64,000 nucleotides of DNA, taken from assembly GCA_017305635.1 (NCBI GenBank), contig JAFKKF010000015.1, positions 62,001 through 126,000 on the forward strand, in the 5' to 3' direction. The stretch's first letter is position 1. Every line of letters starts with the position of its first letter. Positions 17,432 to 25,587 of the stretch are shown here, one piece after another. Below the pieces are notes generated by a model. The model did not search any database. It saw nothing but the letters and a program-made list of their open reading frames with translations, and had not been told where the DNA came from. Both the position numbers and the translations under genes were made by a program. This DNA is from Hyphomicrobiales bacterium (GTDB lineage Bacteria > Pseudomonadota > Alphaproteobacteria > Rhizobiales > Kaistiaceae).

Positions 17432-17459
17432 AACATAGCACAAAATCGGGAAAATTCAA
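17432..17459 (-). promoter_or_regulatory. Candidate sigma70 promoter for carD
   Basis: Read leftward, TTGAAT (complement 17454-17459) and TATGTT (complement 17432-17437) are separated by 16 bases in a locally AT-rich stretch. Transcription would start near 17425 and leave a leader of about 150 bases before the carD ATG. Confidence 0.5.
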
Positions 17460-17555
17460 TGATTTACAGCGTCGACAGTAAACAGGAAAGCAAGCTTTGT
17501 GCGTTGCACAATAGTCTTGCGGTCCGCAAACCCAAGGAAAACCGCCGCTGAAACC

Positions 17556-17894
17556 TCAGTCTCCCTCGCCGGGATTCGGCGAAAAATATTTTTGGTACTT
17601 GTCGGCCACGCCGTCGAAGTCCTTGGCATCCGCCGGCGGGTCCTTCTTGGCCGTGATGTTGGGCCAGGACTTTGCATATTCGGCGTTCAGCTGCAGCCAT
17701 TGCTCGAGGCCGGGCTCGGTGTCGGGCTTGATCGCCTCGGCCGGGCATTCGGGTTCGCAGACGCCGCAGTCGATGCACTCGTCGGGGTGGATGACGAGCA
17801 TATTCTCGCCTTCGTAGAAGCAATCGACCGGGCATACTTCGACGCAGTCCATGTACTTGCACTTGATGCAATTATCGCTGACGACGTAGGTCAC
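17556..17894 (-). CDS. fdxA: Ferredoxin FdxA (7Fe type)
   Basis: The 112-residue ferredoxin carries two clusters of cysteines: C9, C17 and C21 around [18 protein letters not shown], and [12 protein letters not shown] (40-51). The arrangement is that of [3Fe-4S][4Fe-4S] ferredoxins of alphaproteobacteria, cytoplasmic electron carriers. The start at 17894 gives the family N-terminus [10 protein letters not shown]. It lies between the S4 gene (115 bases upstream) and carD (284 bases downstream), the order seen in rhizobia. Confidence 0.92.
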   Translation of the reverse strand: MTYVVSDNCIKCKYMDCVEVCPVDCFYEGENMLVIHPDECIDCGVCEPECPAEAIKPDTEPGLEQWLQLNAEYAKSWPNITAKKDPPADAKDFDGVADKYQKYFSPNPGEGD

Positions 17895-18009
17895 GGCCGT
17901 ACTATTCCCGAAGCCCGCCTGGTTACGAGCGGTTTGCTAGCCCCTTTGCCGGGTCTCCGCAAGGATCGCGCCGGTGCCGCGGCGAAATGGCGGCGGATCG
18001 GTTTTCTCC

Positions 18010-18387
18010 TCACCCGTCATCGCCGGGAAAATCATCGCGGAATGCGTCCATGGCGCGCCGGTCGCGCTTGGTCGGCCGCGGGCCGCCGGAGAGCGGAGGC
18101 TCCTCCCGCGGCGGCGGGGGCGGAGAAAGATCGTCGAAGAGCCCTTGCGCCTCGGCAGGGGGGCCACGCCTCGTACCGGGCGCCGTGACCTTGAGGATGC
18201 GGATATGGCGGCCGACGGCGATGGTGAGCACATCGCCCACCTTGAGCGGATGGCTGGCGCTGTCGCATTTCTCGCGATTGACGCGCACCGCCCCGGAGAG
18301 GACGAGCTTCTGCGCCAAGGTGCGCGTCTTCACGACGCGCGCGAACCACAGCCACTTGTCGATGCGCTGGCGGGCGCCGTCGCTCAT
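18010..18387 (-). CDS. S4-domain RNA-binding protein (HslR-like)
   Basis: The 125-residue protein has an S4 RNA-binding fold at about 8-60 (RIDKWLWFARVVKTRTLAQKL, then VRVNREKC), close to Hsp15/HslR, which binds stalled 50S subunits. The tail (about 85-125) is acidic-basic and proline-rich. Its ATG overlaps the stop of the large helicase gene by four bases, so both are co-translated; a joint role in RNA handling is likely by inference. Confidence 0.88.
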   Translation of the reverse strand: MSDGARQRIDKWLWFARVVKTRTLAQKLVLSGAVRVNREKCDSASHPLKVGDVLTIAVGRHIRILKVTAPGTRRGPPAEAQGLFDDLSPPPPPREEPPLSGGPRPTKRDRRAMDAFRDDFPGDDG

Positions 18388-21300
18388 CCGTCGCGCTTCT
18401 GCGCCTCCAGCTCGGCCTTGAGAGCCGCCAGCTTGGCGAAGGGCGAATTGGGATCGATCGGCTTCTCGCGCCGCTCGGGCGGACGGGCGGCCTGCGGCGG
18501 CCGGCGGTCGCCATCGTGGCCATGGCGGCGGTCGCCGCCATCATGACGCCGGTCGCCCTTGCTGCCGCGATTGCCGCGGCGGGGCGGGCGGTTCTCGTCG
18601 CGCGACGGACGCGGGCGGCCCTCGCCGCCGGCCGGCTGGCCGTCCGCGGCAGGCGTACCCTCGGCCGGTGCGGCAGGCCGCTGGTCGTCGCGCCGGCGGC
18701 CGTGGTGCGGACGGCCCTCGCGATGGTGGCGCTCGCGCGGCTGGCCATGGCGCTCGCGATCCGGACGGCCGGGCCGCCAGATCTCGATGAAGGTCGGCTC
18801 GGCCTCCGCAGCATCGGAAGGCGCGGCCTCGGCAGGAGCGGTCTCCGCAGAGGCGGCTTCGGCAACCGGCCCGGTCGCGGCATCAGCAGCCGCCGGAGCC
18901 TCGGCGACCTCCGTCTCAGGCACCGCCACGGCTTCGGCCGAACCGGCGGCCTCCGATTCGACAGCGGGTGCCTCGGTCGCCGCAGCCTCAGCGGTCGGCG
19001 CTTCGGTCGGCGCTTCAGTCGAAGCCTCGGCTGGCGCGTCGGTCACGGCCTCGGGCGGCGCTTCGGCCGACGGGATGGGGGACGCGGGCTCGGCCGGCTT
19101 CGGCGGCGCGGGCCTGCGTTCGACGCGATAGCCGAGCGAGCGCAGGACCGAGGCAAAATCCTCGCCGGAGCAGCCGAGCAGCGAGGTCATGGAAACGGTG
19201 ACCGTGAAGCCGTTGCCGGGGGCGGCGCCATCCGGCGGGACGCTGTTTTCCGGCGTGGCGCGCCAGGCGATCAGCGGGCGGATGAGGTCGGCAAGGCGCT
19301 CGAGGATATCGACGCGCACGGCGCGATTGCCGGCGATGCGGTAGCCGACAATGCGGTAGAGCGGGCGCGGGATCGTCGCGTCGACCGGCACGCTGGTGCG
19401 GCCGGAGGAGGCGAGCTGGGTGAGCTCGGTGACCGCGGTCGTCTCGACGCCGCCGTTCTTCAGCGCCCAGAGGACCGCGAGCAGGCCGCTCGGCGCGGGC
19501 TTGAGGAGCTGGGGGACGTAGATGTTGTAGGCGCCGAAGCGGACGCCGAGGGCGCGCATGCCGGCGCGCGCCTCCTGGTCGAGGCCGCGGACCTCCTCGG
19601 CGACCTCGGCGCGGTCGATCGTGCCGAGGTTCTCGGCAAGGCGGAAGGCGATACCGCGGGCGACCGGCGCCAGCGTCTCGGCGGCACGGAGGTCGAAGAG
19701 CGGCTTCAGCAGGGTCTCGCAATGATTGGCGAGCCAGAGGTCGAGGCGCGCCTGGACGCGCTCGCGCCCGGGAGCGACGAGCATGTCGTCGGCGAGCAGG
19801 ATGACGCGCGGGCGGAGAGCATCATCGCCGGCAGCGAGGCGGGCAACGGCCGAGCCCTGCCAGCGGAGCGATCCGTCGCTCGCCAGGACCACGTCGGCAT
19901 TGGTGGCGGTGGCGACCCGCTCGGCGCGCTCGGCGATCTCGCCGGCAAGCGCCTTCTGGGCGGCAAGGCGGAGGGCCTTGGCATCCGGCCCGTCGCCATT
20001 GGCATCGGGCGTGAATCGGAAGCCGGCGAGCGATCCCACGTGCTGGCCTTCCACCAGCACATCCCCGGTCTGCGTTATCTCGGCTTCGAGCATTGCGTTC
20101 TCTTTCAGGCGGCGCATGAGGACGCTGGTGCGCCGGTCGATGAAGCGGCCGGTGAGGCGCTCGTGCAGCGCATCCGACAGCCGATCCTCTATCGCGCGCG
20201 TGCGCTCCTGCCAATCCTTCGGATCACGGAGCCAGTTCGGCCGGTTGGCCGCGAAGGTCCAGGTGCGGATGTGGGCGATGCGGTTGGCGAGGGTGTCGAT
20301 GTCCCCGTCCGGGCGGTCGGCATAGGCGACCTGGCTGGCGAACCAGTCGTCGGGGATGAAGCGGTCACGCGCGATGTAGGTGAAGAGCGTGGCGATCAGC
20401 TCGGCATGGTTGGCGGGCGCGATGCGGCGATAATCGGGGATCTGGCAGATGTCCCAGAGCAGCGCCACGCGCTCGCGTCCGGTGGCAAGGGCGCGGATCT
20501 CGGGGTCGCGGACGGCGATCTCCAGCGAGGTGACGTCGTCGGCCGGCGGCGCCTTGACGAGGCCATCGTGCGAGGGCGCGACGTCGAGGCTCGCGCGGAG
20601 CGCTTCGAGCGATGCGTAGTCAAGGTTGCGGTTCCGCCACTGCACGGTCTTCACGGCGTCGAAACGGTGCGTCTCCAACGCTTCGATCAGCTCGTCCTCG
20701 AAAGAGTCGACGCGGCTGGTGACGCCGAAGGTGCCGTCGCGCATGTGGCGGCCGGCGCGGCCGGCGATCTGCCCGAATTCGGCGGGGGTAAGCTTGCGAT
20801 ACTGGTAGCCGTCGAACTTGCGGTCGGCGGCGAAAGCGACGTGGTCGACGTCGAGGTTCAGGCCCATGCCGATGGCATCGGTGGCGACGAGGAAATCGAC
20901 GTCGCCGGACTGGAATATCTCGACCTGGGCATTGCGCGTGCGCGGGGAGAGCGAGCCGAGGACGACCGCAGCGCCGCCGCGCTGGCGGCGGATGAGCTCG
21001 GCGATCGCATAGACCTCGTCGGCGGAGAAGGCGACCACCGCCGAGCGGCGGGGAAGGCGGGTGATCTTCTTCGACCCGGCCCAGGAAAGGACGGACATGC
21101 GCGGGCGGGTGACGACGTTCACGCCCGGTATGAGCTTCTCGACGATGCCGCGCATGGTGGTGGCGCCAAGGAGGAGCGTCTCCTCGCGGCCGCGCAGGTT
21201 CAGGATGCGGTCGGTGAAGACGTGGCCGCGCTCGAGGTCGCCGGCCAGCTGGATCTCGTCGATGGCGAGGAAGGCGGCATCGACCACCGAGGGGAGGGCC

Positions 21301-21572
21301 TCGACGGTGCAGACGCGGAAGCGCGGATTGGCGGGGATGATCTTCTCCTCGCCCGTGATCAAAGCCACCTGATCCGCGCCGACGCGCTGGGCGACGCGGT
21401 TATAGACCTCGCGCGCGAGCAGGCGGAGCGGCAGGCCGATGACGCCCGTGGCGTGGGCGAGCATGCGCTCGATGGCGAGGTGGGTCTTGCCGGTATTGGT
21501 CGGGCCGAGGACGGCGACGACGTTGCGGCCGCCGACGGAAGCGGCCGCGCGGGGCTTGTCTGAAGAATTCAT
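18384..21572 (-). CDS. SUV3-like DExH helicase with long disordered C-terminal tail
   Basis: The 1062-residue protein has a helicase core in the first ~500 residues: Walker A GPTNTGKT (23-30), the DEIQ-type motif II in FLAIDEIQLAGDLERGH, and the motif VI region QIAGRAGRHMRDGTFG. This matches the SUV3-like, degradosome-type RNA helicases of alphaproteobacteria. The last ~244 residues are low complexity: first Ala/Glu/Pro repeats (TEAPTEAPTAEAAATEAP), then an Arg/His/Gly-rich stretch typical of RNA binding, ending in a short helix. I chose ATG 21572 (MNSSDKPRAAAS) just before the core; upstream sequence is not conserved in character. The S4 gene overlaps the stop. Confidence 0.85.
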   Translation of the reverse strand: MNSSDKPRAAASVGGRNVVAVLGPTNTGKTHLAIERMLAHATGVIGLPLRLLAREVYNRVAQRVGADQVALITGEEKIIPANPRFRVCTVEALPSVVDAAFLAIDEIQLAGDLERGHVFTDRILNLRGREETLLLGATTMRGIVEKLIPGVNVVTRPRMSVLSWAGSKKITRLPRRSAVVAFSADEVYAIAELIRRQRGGAAVVLGSLSPRTRNAQVEIFQSGDVDFLVATDAIGMGLNLDVDHVAFAADRKFDGYQYRKLTPAEFGQIAGRAGRHMRDGTFGVTSRVDSFEDELIEALETHRFDAVKTVQWRNRNLDYASLEALRASLDVAPSHDGLVKAPPADDVTSLEIAVRDPEIRALATGRERVALLWDICQIPDYRRIAPANHAELIATLFTYIARDRFIPDDWFASQVAYADRPDGDIDTLANRIAHIRTWTFAANRPNWLRDPKDWQERTRAIEDRLSDALHERLTGRFIDRRTSVLMRRLKENAMLEAEITQTGDVLVEGQHVGSLAGFRFTPDANGDGPDAKALRLAAQKALAGEIAERAERVATATNADVVLASDGSLRWQGSAVARLAAGDDALRPRVILLADDMLVAPGRERVQARLDLWLANHCETLLKPLFDLRAAETLAPVARGIAFRLAENLGTIDRAEVAEEVRGLDQEARAGMRALGVRFGAYNIYVPQLLKPAPSGLLAVLWALKNGGVETTAVTELTQLASSGRTSVPVDATIPRPLYRIVGYRIAGNRAVRVDILERLADLIRPLIAWRATPENSVPPDGAAPGNGFTVTVSMTSLLGCSGEDFASVLRSLGYRVERRPAPPKPAEPASPIPSAEAPPEAVTDAPAEASTEAPTEAPTAEAAATEAPAVESEAAGSAEAVAVPETEVAEAPAAADAATGPVAEAASAETAPAEAAPSDAAEAEPTFIEIWRPGRPDRERHGQPRERHHREGRPHHGRRRDDQRPAAPAEGTPAADGQPAGGEGRPRPSRDENRPPRRGNRGSKGDRRHDGGDRRHGHDGDRRPPQAARPPERREKPIDPNSPFAKLAALKAELEAQKRDG

Positions 21573-21923
21573 GCTTGCCGGGCGATCTCCGTCGTCCGCC
21601 GCTGTTTCCGCGGCAGATCCAGCACCGCGTCCTGCCCATCTAACACGGGAAAGCGGGCAGATGGAACGAGTCTGGAACAAAACCCGCCCGAATCACTGAC
21701 TCGATGCGAGTCTCGCTCCGTTCACCACGAGATATGTGGGCTACCCGGCGAATTGCCACTGGATATTGCGAAAACGCCACCGGAAAGGCGGGGATAAGTG
21801 GCTGATGCGACTGCACTGTCCGGCGGGGACAGATTGCCGAAGAGTCAACCGGAAACGCCGCCGGGATGGCTGTGGATAACGTGGAAGATGGTCCGGACGC
21901 TGCGTGAGACGGGCCGAGACGGC
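21573..21923. other. Intergenic region upstream of helicase gene
   Basis: This 351-base gap lies between the helicase start and the stop of the DUF3108 gene, both leftward. It should hold the helicase promoter, which I could not pin down. It contains a palindrome GACTCG-ATG-CGAGTC (21698-21712) and one perfect DnaA-box match (21871-21879). No coding frame with family features was seen. Confidence 0.4.
21871..21879 (-). promoter_or_regulatory. Perfect DnaA-box match (TTATCCACA)
   Basis: The complement of 21871-21879 is the 9-base DnaA consensus. It stands alone, with no cluster of boxes and no AT-rich unwinding region, so it is not an origin. It could be a DnaA titration or regulatory site, or chance. 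Confidence 0.35.
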
Positions 21924-22784
21924 CTATTCGAGCGCGGCGTGACGGCTCGGAGCGCCGTCGGTCACGAAGCGGGTCGCCATGATGATGAGGTCGCCCATGT
22001 CGGTGCCGATGAGGATGCGATAGGGCACCAGGATCGGCGCGCCGCCGACCGGGGCGAGCCAGACCTCGAGGCGCTTGTTGTTGGCCATGTCCTGGACCGC
22101 CTTTCGGCTGGAGCGGTGGCCGGCGACCGGCACGAAGCGGGCGCCGCAGACGATGATGCGGCCGGAATAGGAGGTGGCGTCGCCGTCGATCGCCTTGGTC
22201 TCCTTGTAGTAGAGCGGCACGTCGTAGCGGGTCCAGCCGTCGAAGACGCGGACGGTGCGCGCGCAGGCGCGGTGGCCCGAGGGCACGCCCTGGCGGTCGA
22301 GCGGCACGATGAAGGCGCCGAGCGGGTCGACGACATCCTTCTTGTGCTGGGGCGTGACCGGCACGCGGTCATCGGCCTGGATCAGCGGCGGCAGGGCGGT
22401 AACGGTGGTCACGGCGCCGCCGCGCATGGCGATGCTGACATGGGTCGAGAAGCCGCCTTCCAGCGTTACCATCTGGAAACTGGCCGGCAGGACGCGGCTG
22501 CCGACGAACTTGCCGCTGCCCGACATGGAGGCGCTGGCATCGGAGACGATGCGGCTCGGCCCGCTGGTCGAGCCCTTGATGACGGCATCGTAGGAATTGC
22601 CGTCGAAGGAGCTCTTCACGTCGACGCGGCCGACGGTCAGCCCGGCGATGGAAATGGCGTAGGTGGCCTTGAGGCTGACGTCGCCGGCCTTCGCGGCGGA
22701 GGGGGCCGCGGCCGAGACGAGGGCCGCGCCGGCGAGGGCGGCGCAGAACCGGCGGGCAGTGAGTGGCGTCTTCCGAATCCGCAT
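21924..22784 (-). CDS. DUF3108 domain-containing secreted protein
   Basis: The 286-residue protein starts at ATG 22784 ([13 protein letters not shown]) with a signal peptide ending near AAKAGD (about 34). The mature part matches DUF3108 proteins in opening with a beta-rich repeat ([21 protein letters not shown]) and in the PLGAFIVPL and [16 protein letters not shown] segments. These are periplasmic or surface proteins of unknown function common next to rpmB in rhizobia. A TTG start at 22823 is in frame but would add residues before the signal peptide. It diverges from rpmB. Confidence 0.8.
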   Translation of the reverse strand: MRIRKTPLTARRFCAALAGAALVSAAAPSAAKAGDVSLKATYAISIAGLTVGRVDVKSSFDGNSYDAVIKGSTSGPSRIVSDASASMSGSGKFVGSRVLPASFQMVTLEGGFSTHVSIAMRGGAVTTVTALPPLIQADDRVPVTPQHKKDVVDPLGAFIVPLDRQGVPSGHRACARTVRVFDGWTRYDVPLYYKETKAIDGDATSYSGRIIVCGARFVPVAGHRSSRKAVQDMANNKRLEVWLAPVGGAPILVPYRILIGTDMGDLIIMATRFVTDGAPSRHAALE

Positions 22785-22902
22785 CTCGGCCGATATTTGC
22801 ACGGTGGCCGGGAGGTCCGGCAACCCCGCGACCAGTATTGGAAGCGTATGGTTAACGAATCCTGCCGGTCAGGCAAATTGATGGCGGAGGACCTGCCGCG
22901 GC

Positions 22903-22931
22903 TTGACGGGAAAGGCCGCCGACACTATAGA
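22903..22931 (+). promoter_or_regulatory. Sigma70 promoter of rpmB
   Basis: TTGACG (22903-22908) and TATAGA (22926-22931) are separated by exactly 17 bases, 81 bases before the rpmB start. This is the best promoter match in the window and fits a highly expressed ribosomal protein gene. Confidence 0.75.
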
Positions 22932-23012
22932 AGCCGCGGATTTCTCAAGAAAACGGCTCTCCAAGACGTCGCATCCGGCGACAAACCGGCGGGCGGCAAG
23001 GATTTTACGACC

Positions 23013-23312
23013 ATGGCACGTCGCTGTGAACTGACCGGCAAGGCGGTCCTCACCGGCAATACCGTCAGCCACGCGAACAACAAGTCGCGCCGGCGGTTCC
23101 TGCCCAACCTCAACCAGGTGACGCTGATGAGCGATGCGCTCGGCCACGGCGTGCATCTGCGCATCACCACCCATGCGCTCCGCTCGGTCGAGCATCGCGG
23201 CGGCCTCGACGCCTTCCTCGTCAAGGCGCGCGACACGGAGCTTTCGGACAAGGCGCGCAAGCTGAAGCGCACCATCGAGAAGAAGATCGCGGCGACGGCG
23301 GCGGCCGGCTAG
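23013..23312 (+). CDS. rpmB: 50S ribosomal protein L28
   Basis: The 99-residue protein is ribosomal protein L28: it begins [16 protein letters not shown] and contains [15 protein letters not shown] and [20 protein letters not shown], the core of the family. The start ATG at 23013 has AAGGA ten bases upstream. The gene has its own promoter (22903-22931) and a good terminator (23339-23368). Confidence 0.96.
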   Translation: MARRCELTGKAVLTGNTVSHANNKSRRRFLPNLNQVTLMSDALGHGVHLRITTHALRSVEHRGGLDAFLVKARDTELSDKARKLKRTIEKKIAATAAAG

Positions 23313-23338
23313 GCCGTTCCTCGCCTTCTGGTCCAGGA

Positions 23339-23368
23339 CGGCGTCCCGCGGGGCGCCGTTTTTGTTTC
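23339..23368 (+). terminator. Intrinsic terminator of rpmB
   Basis: ACGGCG-T-CCC pairs with GGG-G-CGCCGT around a GC centre and is followed by TTTTGTTT, 26 bases past the stop codon. This is a textbook rho-independent terminator. Confidence 0.85.
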
Positions 23369-23424
23369 CGGGTCGCGGACTTTGCGCTGCCGCCATCGCG
23401 CCGCTATGGTCTCCTCAACCAAAG

Positions 23425-24066
23425 ATGACATTCGAGCGCCTCACGACGGGAAGGCTGGCATCGACGTTGCGGGCGCGGGCGACCGGGATCGCGATCCTAC
23501 TCGCAATCCCGCCAACGCTGGCGGTGGCCGGCGGCGGTGCATGGGCTGCCTATCTCCAGCTGACCGGTAATTTTCACGCCGTGCGGGAGCGCGTCGTCTA
23601 CCGCTCCAACACGCTGTCTCCCGAAATGCTCGACCGCGTGGTCCGTGAAGAGGGCATCCGCGCCGTCCTGAACCTGCGCGGCGCCAATCCTGGGCGTGAC
23701 TGGTATCGCGCCGAGGCGACGGTGCTCGAGCGCGCCGGCGTCAGGCTGATCGACTTCCCGCTCAGCGCGAACCGGGAACTGACGGACCGCCAGATTCGCA
23801 ATCTCGTCACGCTCCTGCGGAGGTCGCCGAAGCCGCTGCTCATCCATTGCCAAAGCGGCTCGGACCGGACGGGCCTTGCGGCGGCGCTGTACGGTCTCGC
23901 CATCGCGGGTCAGCCGGCGGACGCGGCAAGCGGGCAGCTCTCATTCGCCTATGGCCACTTCCCCTGGCTGTGGAGCCGGTCGGGGGCGATGGACCGGACC
24001 TTCCAGCGCGCGGTGGAGGTGCCGGCGCTGATCGCCCCGGCGAACGGGCGCGGCGGGAGCCCGTGA
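23425..24066 (+). CDS. Membrane-anchored dual-specificity/tyrosine phosphatase
   Basis: The 213-residue protein has an N-terminal hydrophobic helix (about 20-45), then a DSP-type phosphatase domain. The P-loop is HCQSGSDRTG with nucleophile C142 and R148. VVYRSNTLSPEML (57-69) and VLNLRG (81-86) match the DSP family found in bacterial envelope polysaccharide loci. I chose ATG 23425, because sequence before it overlaps the rpmB terminator. The next gene shares the last base of its stop codon. Confidence 0.82.
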   Translation: MTFERLTTGRLASTLRARATGIAILLAIPPTLAVAGGGAWAAYLQLTGNFHAVRERVVYRSNTLSPEMLDRVVREEGIRAVLNLRGANPGRDWYRAEATVLERAGVRLIDFPLSANRELTDRQIRNLVTLLRRSPKPLLIHCQSGSDRTGLAAALYGLAIAGQPADAASGQLSFAYGHFPWLWSRSGAMDRTFQRAVEVPALIAPANGRGGSP

Positions 24067-24497
24067 TGGAGAGCGGATTCCCTCCCTGGCTGTTCTGGGC
24101 GCTGGCATCGGCGAGCTTCGCGGCGCTGACAGCGATCTTCGCCAAGGTCGGCGTCGCCGAGATCAATTCGGACTTCGCGACCTTCATCCGCACCCTGGTG
24201 ATCCTGGCGGCGGCCGGCGGCATCGTGGCGGCGACCGGCGCCTGGCAGTCACCCGGCACGGTGCCGGCGCGGACATGGCTCTTCCTGGTCCTGTCCGGCC
24301 TCGCGACCGGGGCGTCGTGGCTCTGCTATTTCCGCGCGCTGAAGCTCGGCAAGGCGGCGCAGGTGGCGCCGATCGACAAGCTCAGCGTCGTCCTGGTCGC
24401 GGTCTTCGCGGTGGCCTTCCTCGGCGAGAAGCTGTCGGCCGCCAACTGGATCGGCGTCGTGCTCATCGGGGGCGGGGCGGTGCTGCTGGCGCTGTGA
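24066..24497 (+). CDS. EamA-like small membrane transporter
   Basis: The 143-residue protein has four to five transmembrane helices and is equivalent to one half of a DMT/EamA transporter: PPWLFWALASASFAALTAIFAKVG at the start, then ATGASWLCYFRALKLGKAAQVAPIDKLS, ending LIGGGAVLLAL. Such single-repeat proteins work as dimers. The ATG shares its A with the TGA of the phosphatase gene. Substrate unknown. A dispersed repeat follows directly. Confidence 0.82.
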   Translation: MESGFPPWLFWALASASFAALTAIFAKVGVAEINSDFATFIRTLVILAAAGGIVAATGAWQSPGTVPARTWLFLVLSGLATGASWLCYFRALKLGKAAQVAPIDKLSVVLVAVFAVAFLGEKLSAANWIGVVLIGGGAVLLAL

Positions 24498-24501
24498 CCT
24501 G

Positions 24502-24557
24502 CACGCGCCCCCTCCACCATCCTTCGGATGGTCCCCCTCCCCCGTGAACGGGGGAGG
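24502..24557. repeat. Dispersed palindromic repeat, family 1, copy A
   Basis: Outer blocks CACGCGCCCCCTCCACC and GGTCCCCCTCCCCC flank a small inner hairpin CCATCC-TTC-GGATGG, followed by an arm ending CGGGGGAGG. It fills the 61-base gap between two convergent genes and could serve as a bidirectional terminator. Confidence 0.85.
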
Positions 24558-24558
24558 A

Positions 24559-25587
24559 TCAGGGCGAGGCGGGAAGCGCGAACTGGAGGAGCAGCGTGCG
24601 CTGGAGAGGATTCTGGTTGTCGTCGGAGACGACGTAGAGGAGCGTCTCGCCGGCAGGGCCTTCGCGGACGGCGAGACCTTCCATGTTGTCGATCTGGTTG
24701 CGGAGGTCGGCCTCGATCAACGTCTCGCCCTCGACCGTGGCGCCGGGTCGGATGGCGGCGCCGGGAAACCGCCGGATGCGCATGTAGAGGCCGCTCGGGA
24801 ACCCGATCTTGCGCTCGAGGATGAGGAGGTCGCCATTCGCCATGAAAGCGGCGTCGGTGACGTCGTAGTTGCTGCTCCGCCCGATCGAGAAGGCGCCCTC
24901 ATGCGGGCCGCCGACTATCCAGGCGCGATTGTCGCCGGCCTTGTCGAGGGAGCGCTCGGCGACGAGGACGAGGGCGCTGCCGAGGCCGGAAGCGGGCGTC
25001 GCGACGGCAACCGATTCGAGGCCCTTGTTCCTGGTCATGCCGGAAACCATGGGCGGCAGCTTCAGCGGCTTCGACGCTGCGCGCCCGAAATCGGGGCCGA
25101 GATATTCGCGGACGTTGTTGACCTGCTCGAAGGAGACGAAGGCGACCAGCCTGCCGCCGATCGTGGCGAGGCGCAGGCCCTCGGCATCGCCGAGACGCTT
25201 GGTCGAGACGACCTGGCCGCTGCGGTCGAGGATCGGGGCAAGCTTCGCGTCGACGAGGCCGGTCAGCCGCATGCCATCCTCGACCATGGTCGCGGCGAAC
25301 CAGAAGCCGTTATCGGCAATGGCATAGAGCGTGCGGCCGTCGGGCGCGATGTCGAGGCCGGAGAGCGAGCCGAAATCCGAATCGGTGGAGGAAAGCTGCA
25401 GGCCGCCGAGGAATTTCAGCCTGCCGAAATCGGTGGCGGAGCTGCCGTGAAGGAAGGTGGTGATCGGCGTTGCCGTCAGCGGGATCGGGCGGAAGCCGGG
25501 CTGCCCGGCGCGGGCCGCAGGGAGCAGGCAGTTAAGCGCGATGGCTGCGAAGGTGGCGAGGAGGGCAGCGCGGAAGCCCGCCCTCAT
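24559..25587 (-). CDS. Secreted phytase-like esterase (esterase-like activity of phytase family)
   Basis: The 342-residue protein has a signal peptide ([19 protein letters not shown], cleavage near 27) and a beta-propeller-type body: [34 protein letters not shown] near the start and [11 protein letters not shown] near the end are hallmark strands of this family. Members are periplasmic, of poorly known substrate. The ATG overlaps the cobT stop by four bases, which suggests co-expression with cobaltochelatase, though no functional link is known. Confidence 0.83.
   Translation of the reverse strand: MRAGFRAALLATFAAIALNCLLPAARAGQPGFRPIPLTATPITTFLHGSSATDFGRLKFLGGLQLSSTDSDFGSLSGLDIAPDGRTLYAIADNGFWFAATMVEDGMRLTGLVDAKLAPILDRSGQVVSTKRLGDAEGLRLATIGGRLVAFVSFEQVNNVREYLGPDFGRAASKPLKLPPMVSGMTRNKGLESVAVATPASGLGSALVLVAERSLDKAGDNRAWIVGGPHEGAFSIGRSSNYDVTDAAFMANGDLLILERKIGFPSGLYMRIRRFPGAAIRPGATVEGETLIEADLRNQIDNMEGLAVREGPAGETLLYVVSDDNQNPLQRTLLLQFALPASP

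Noticed and set aside
18516-21563. Very long open frame antisense to the helicase gene (and similar ones at 39920-42613, 42806-45349, 52944-56360, 4807-6756)
   Set aside because: These mirror real genes codon by codon in a GC-rich genome, and show no domain or signal motif of their own.
21573-21923. Replication origin near the DnaA box
   Set aside because: One box only, no AT-rich unwinding region, and no origin-adjacent genes.
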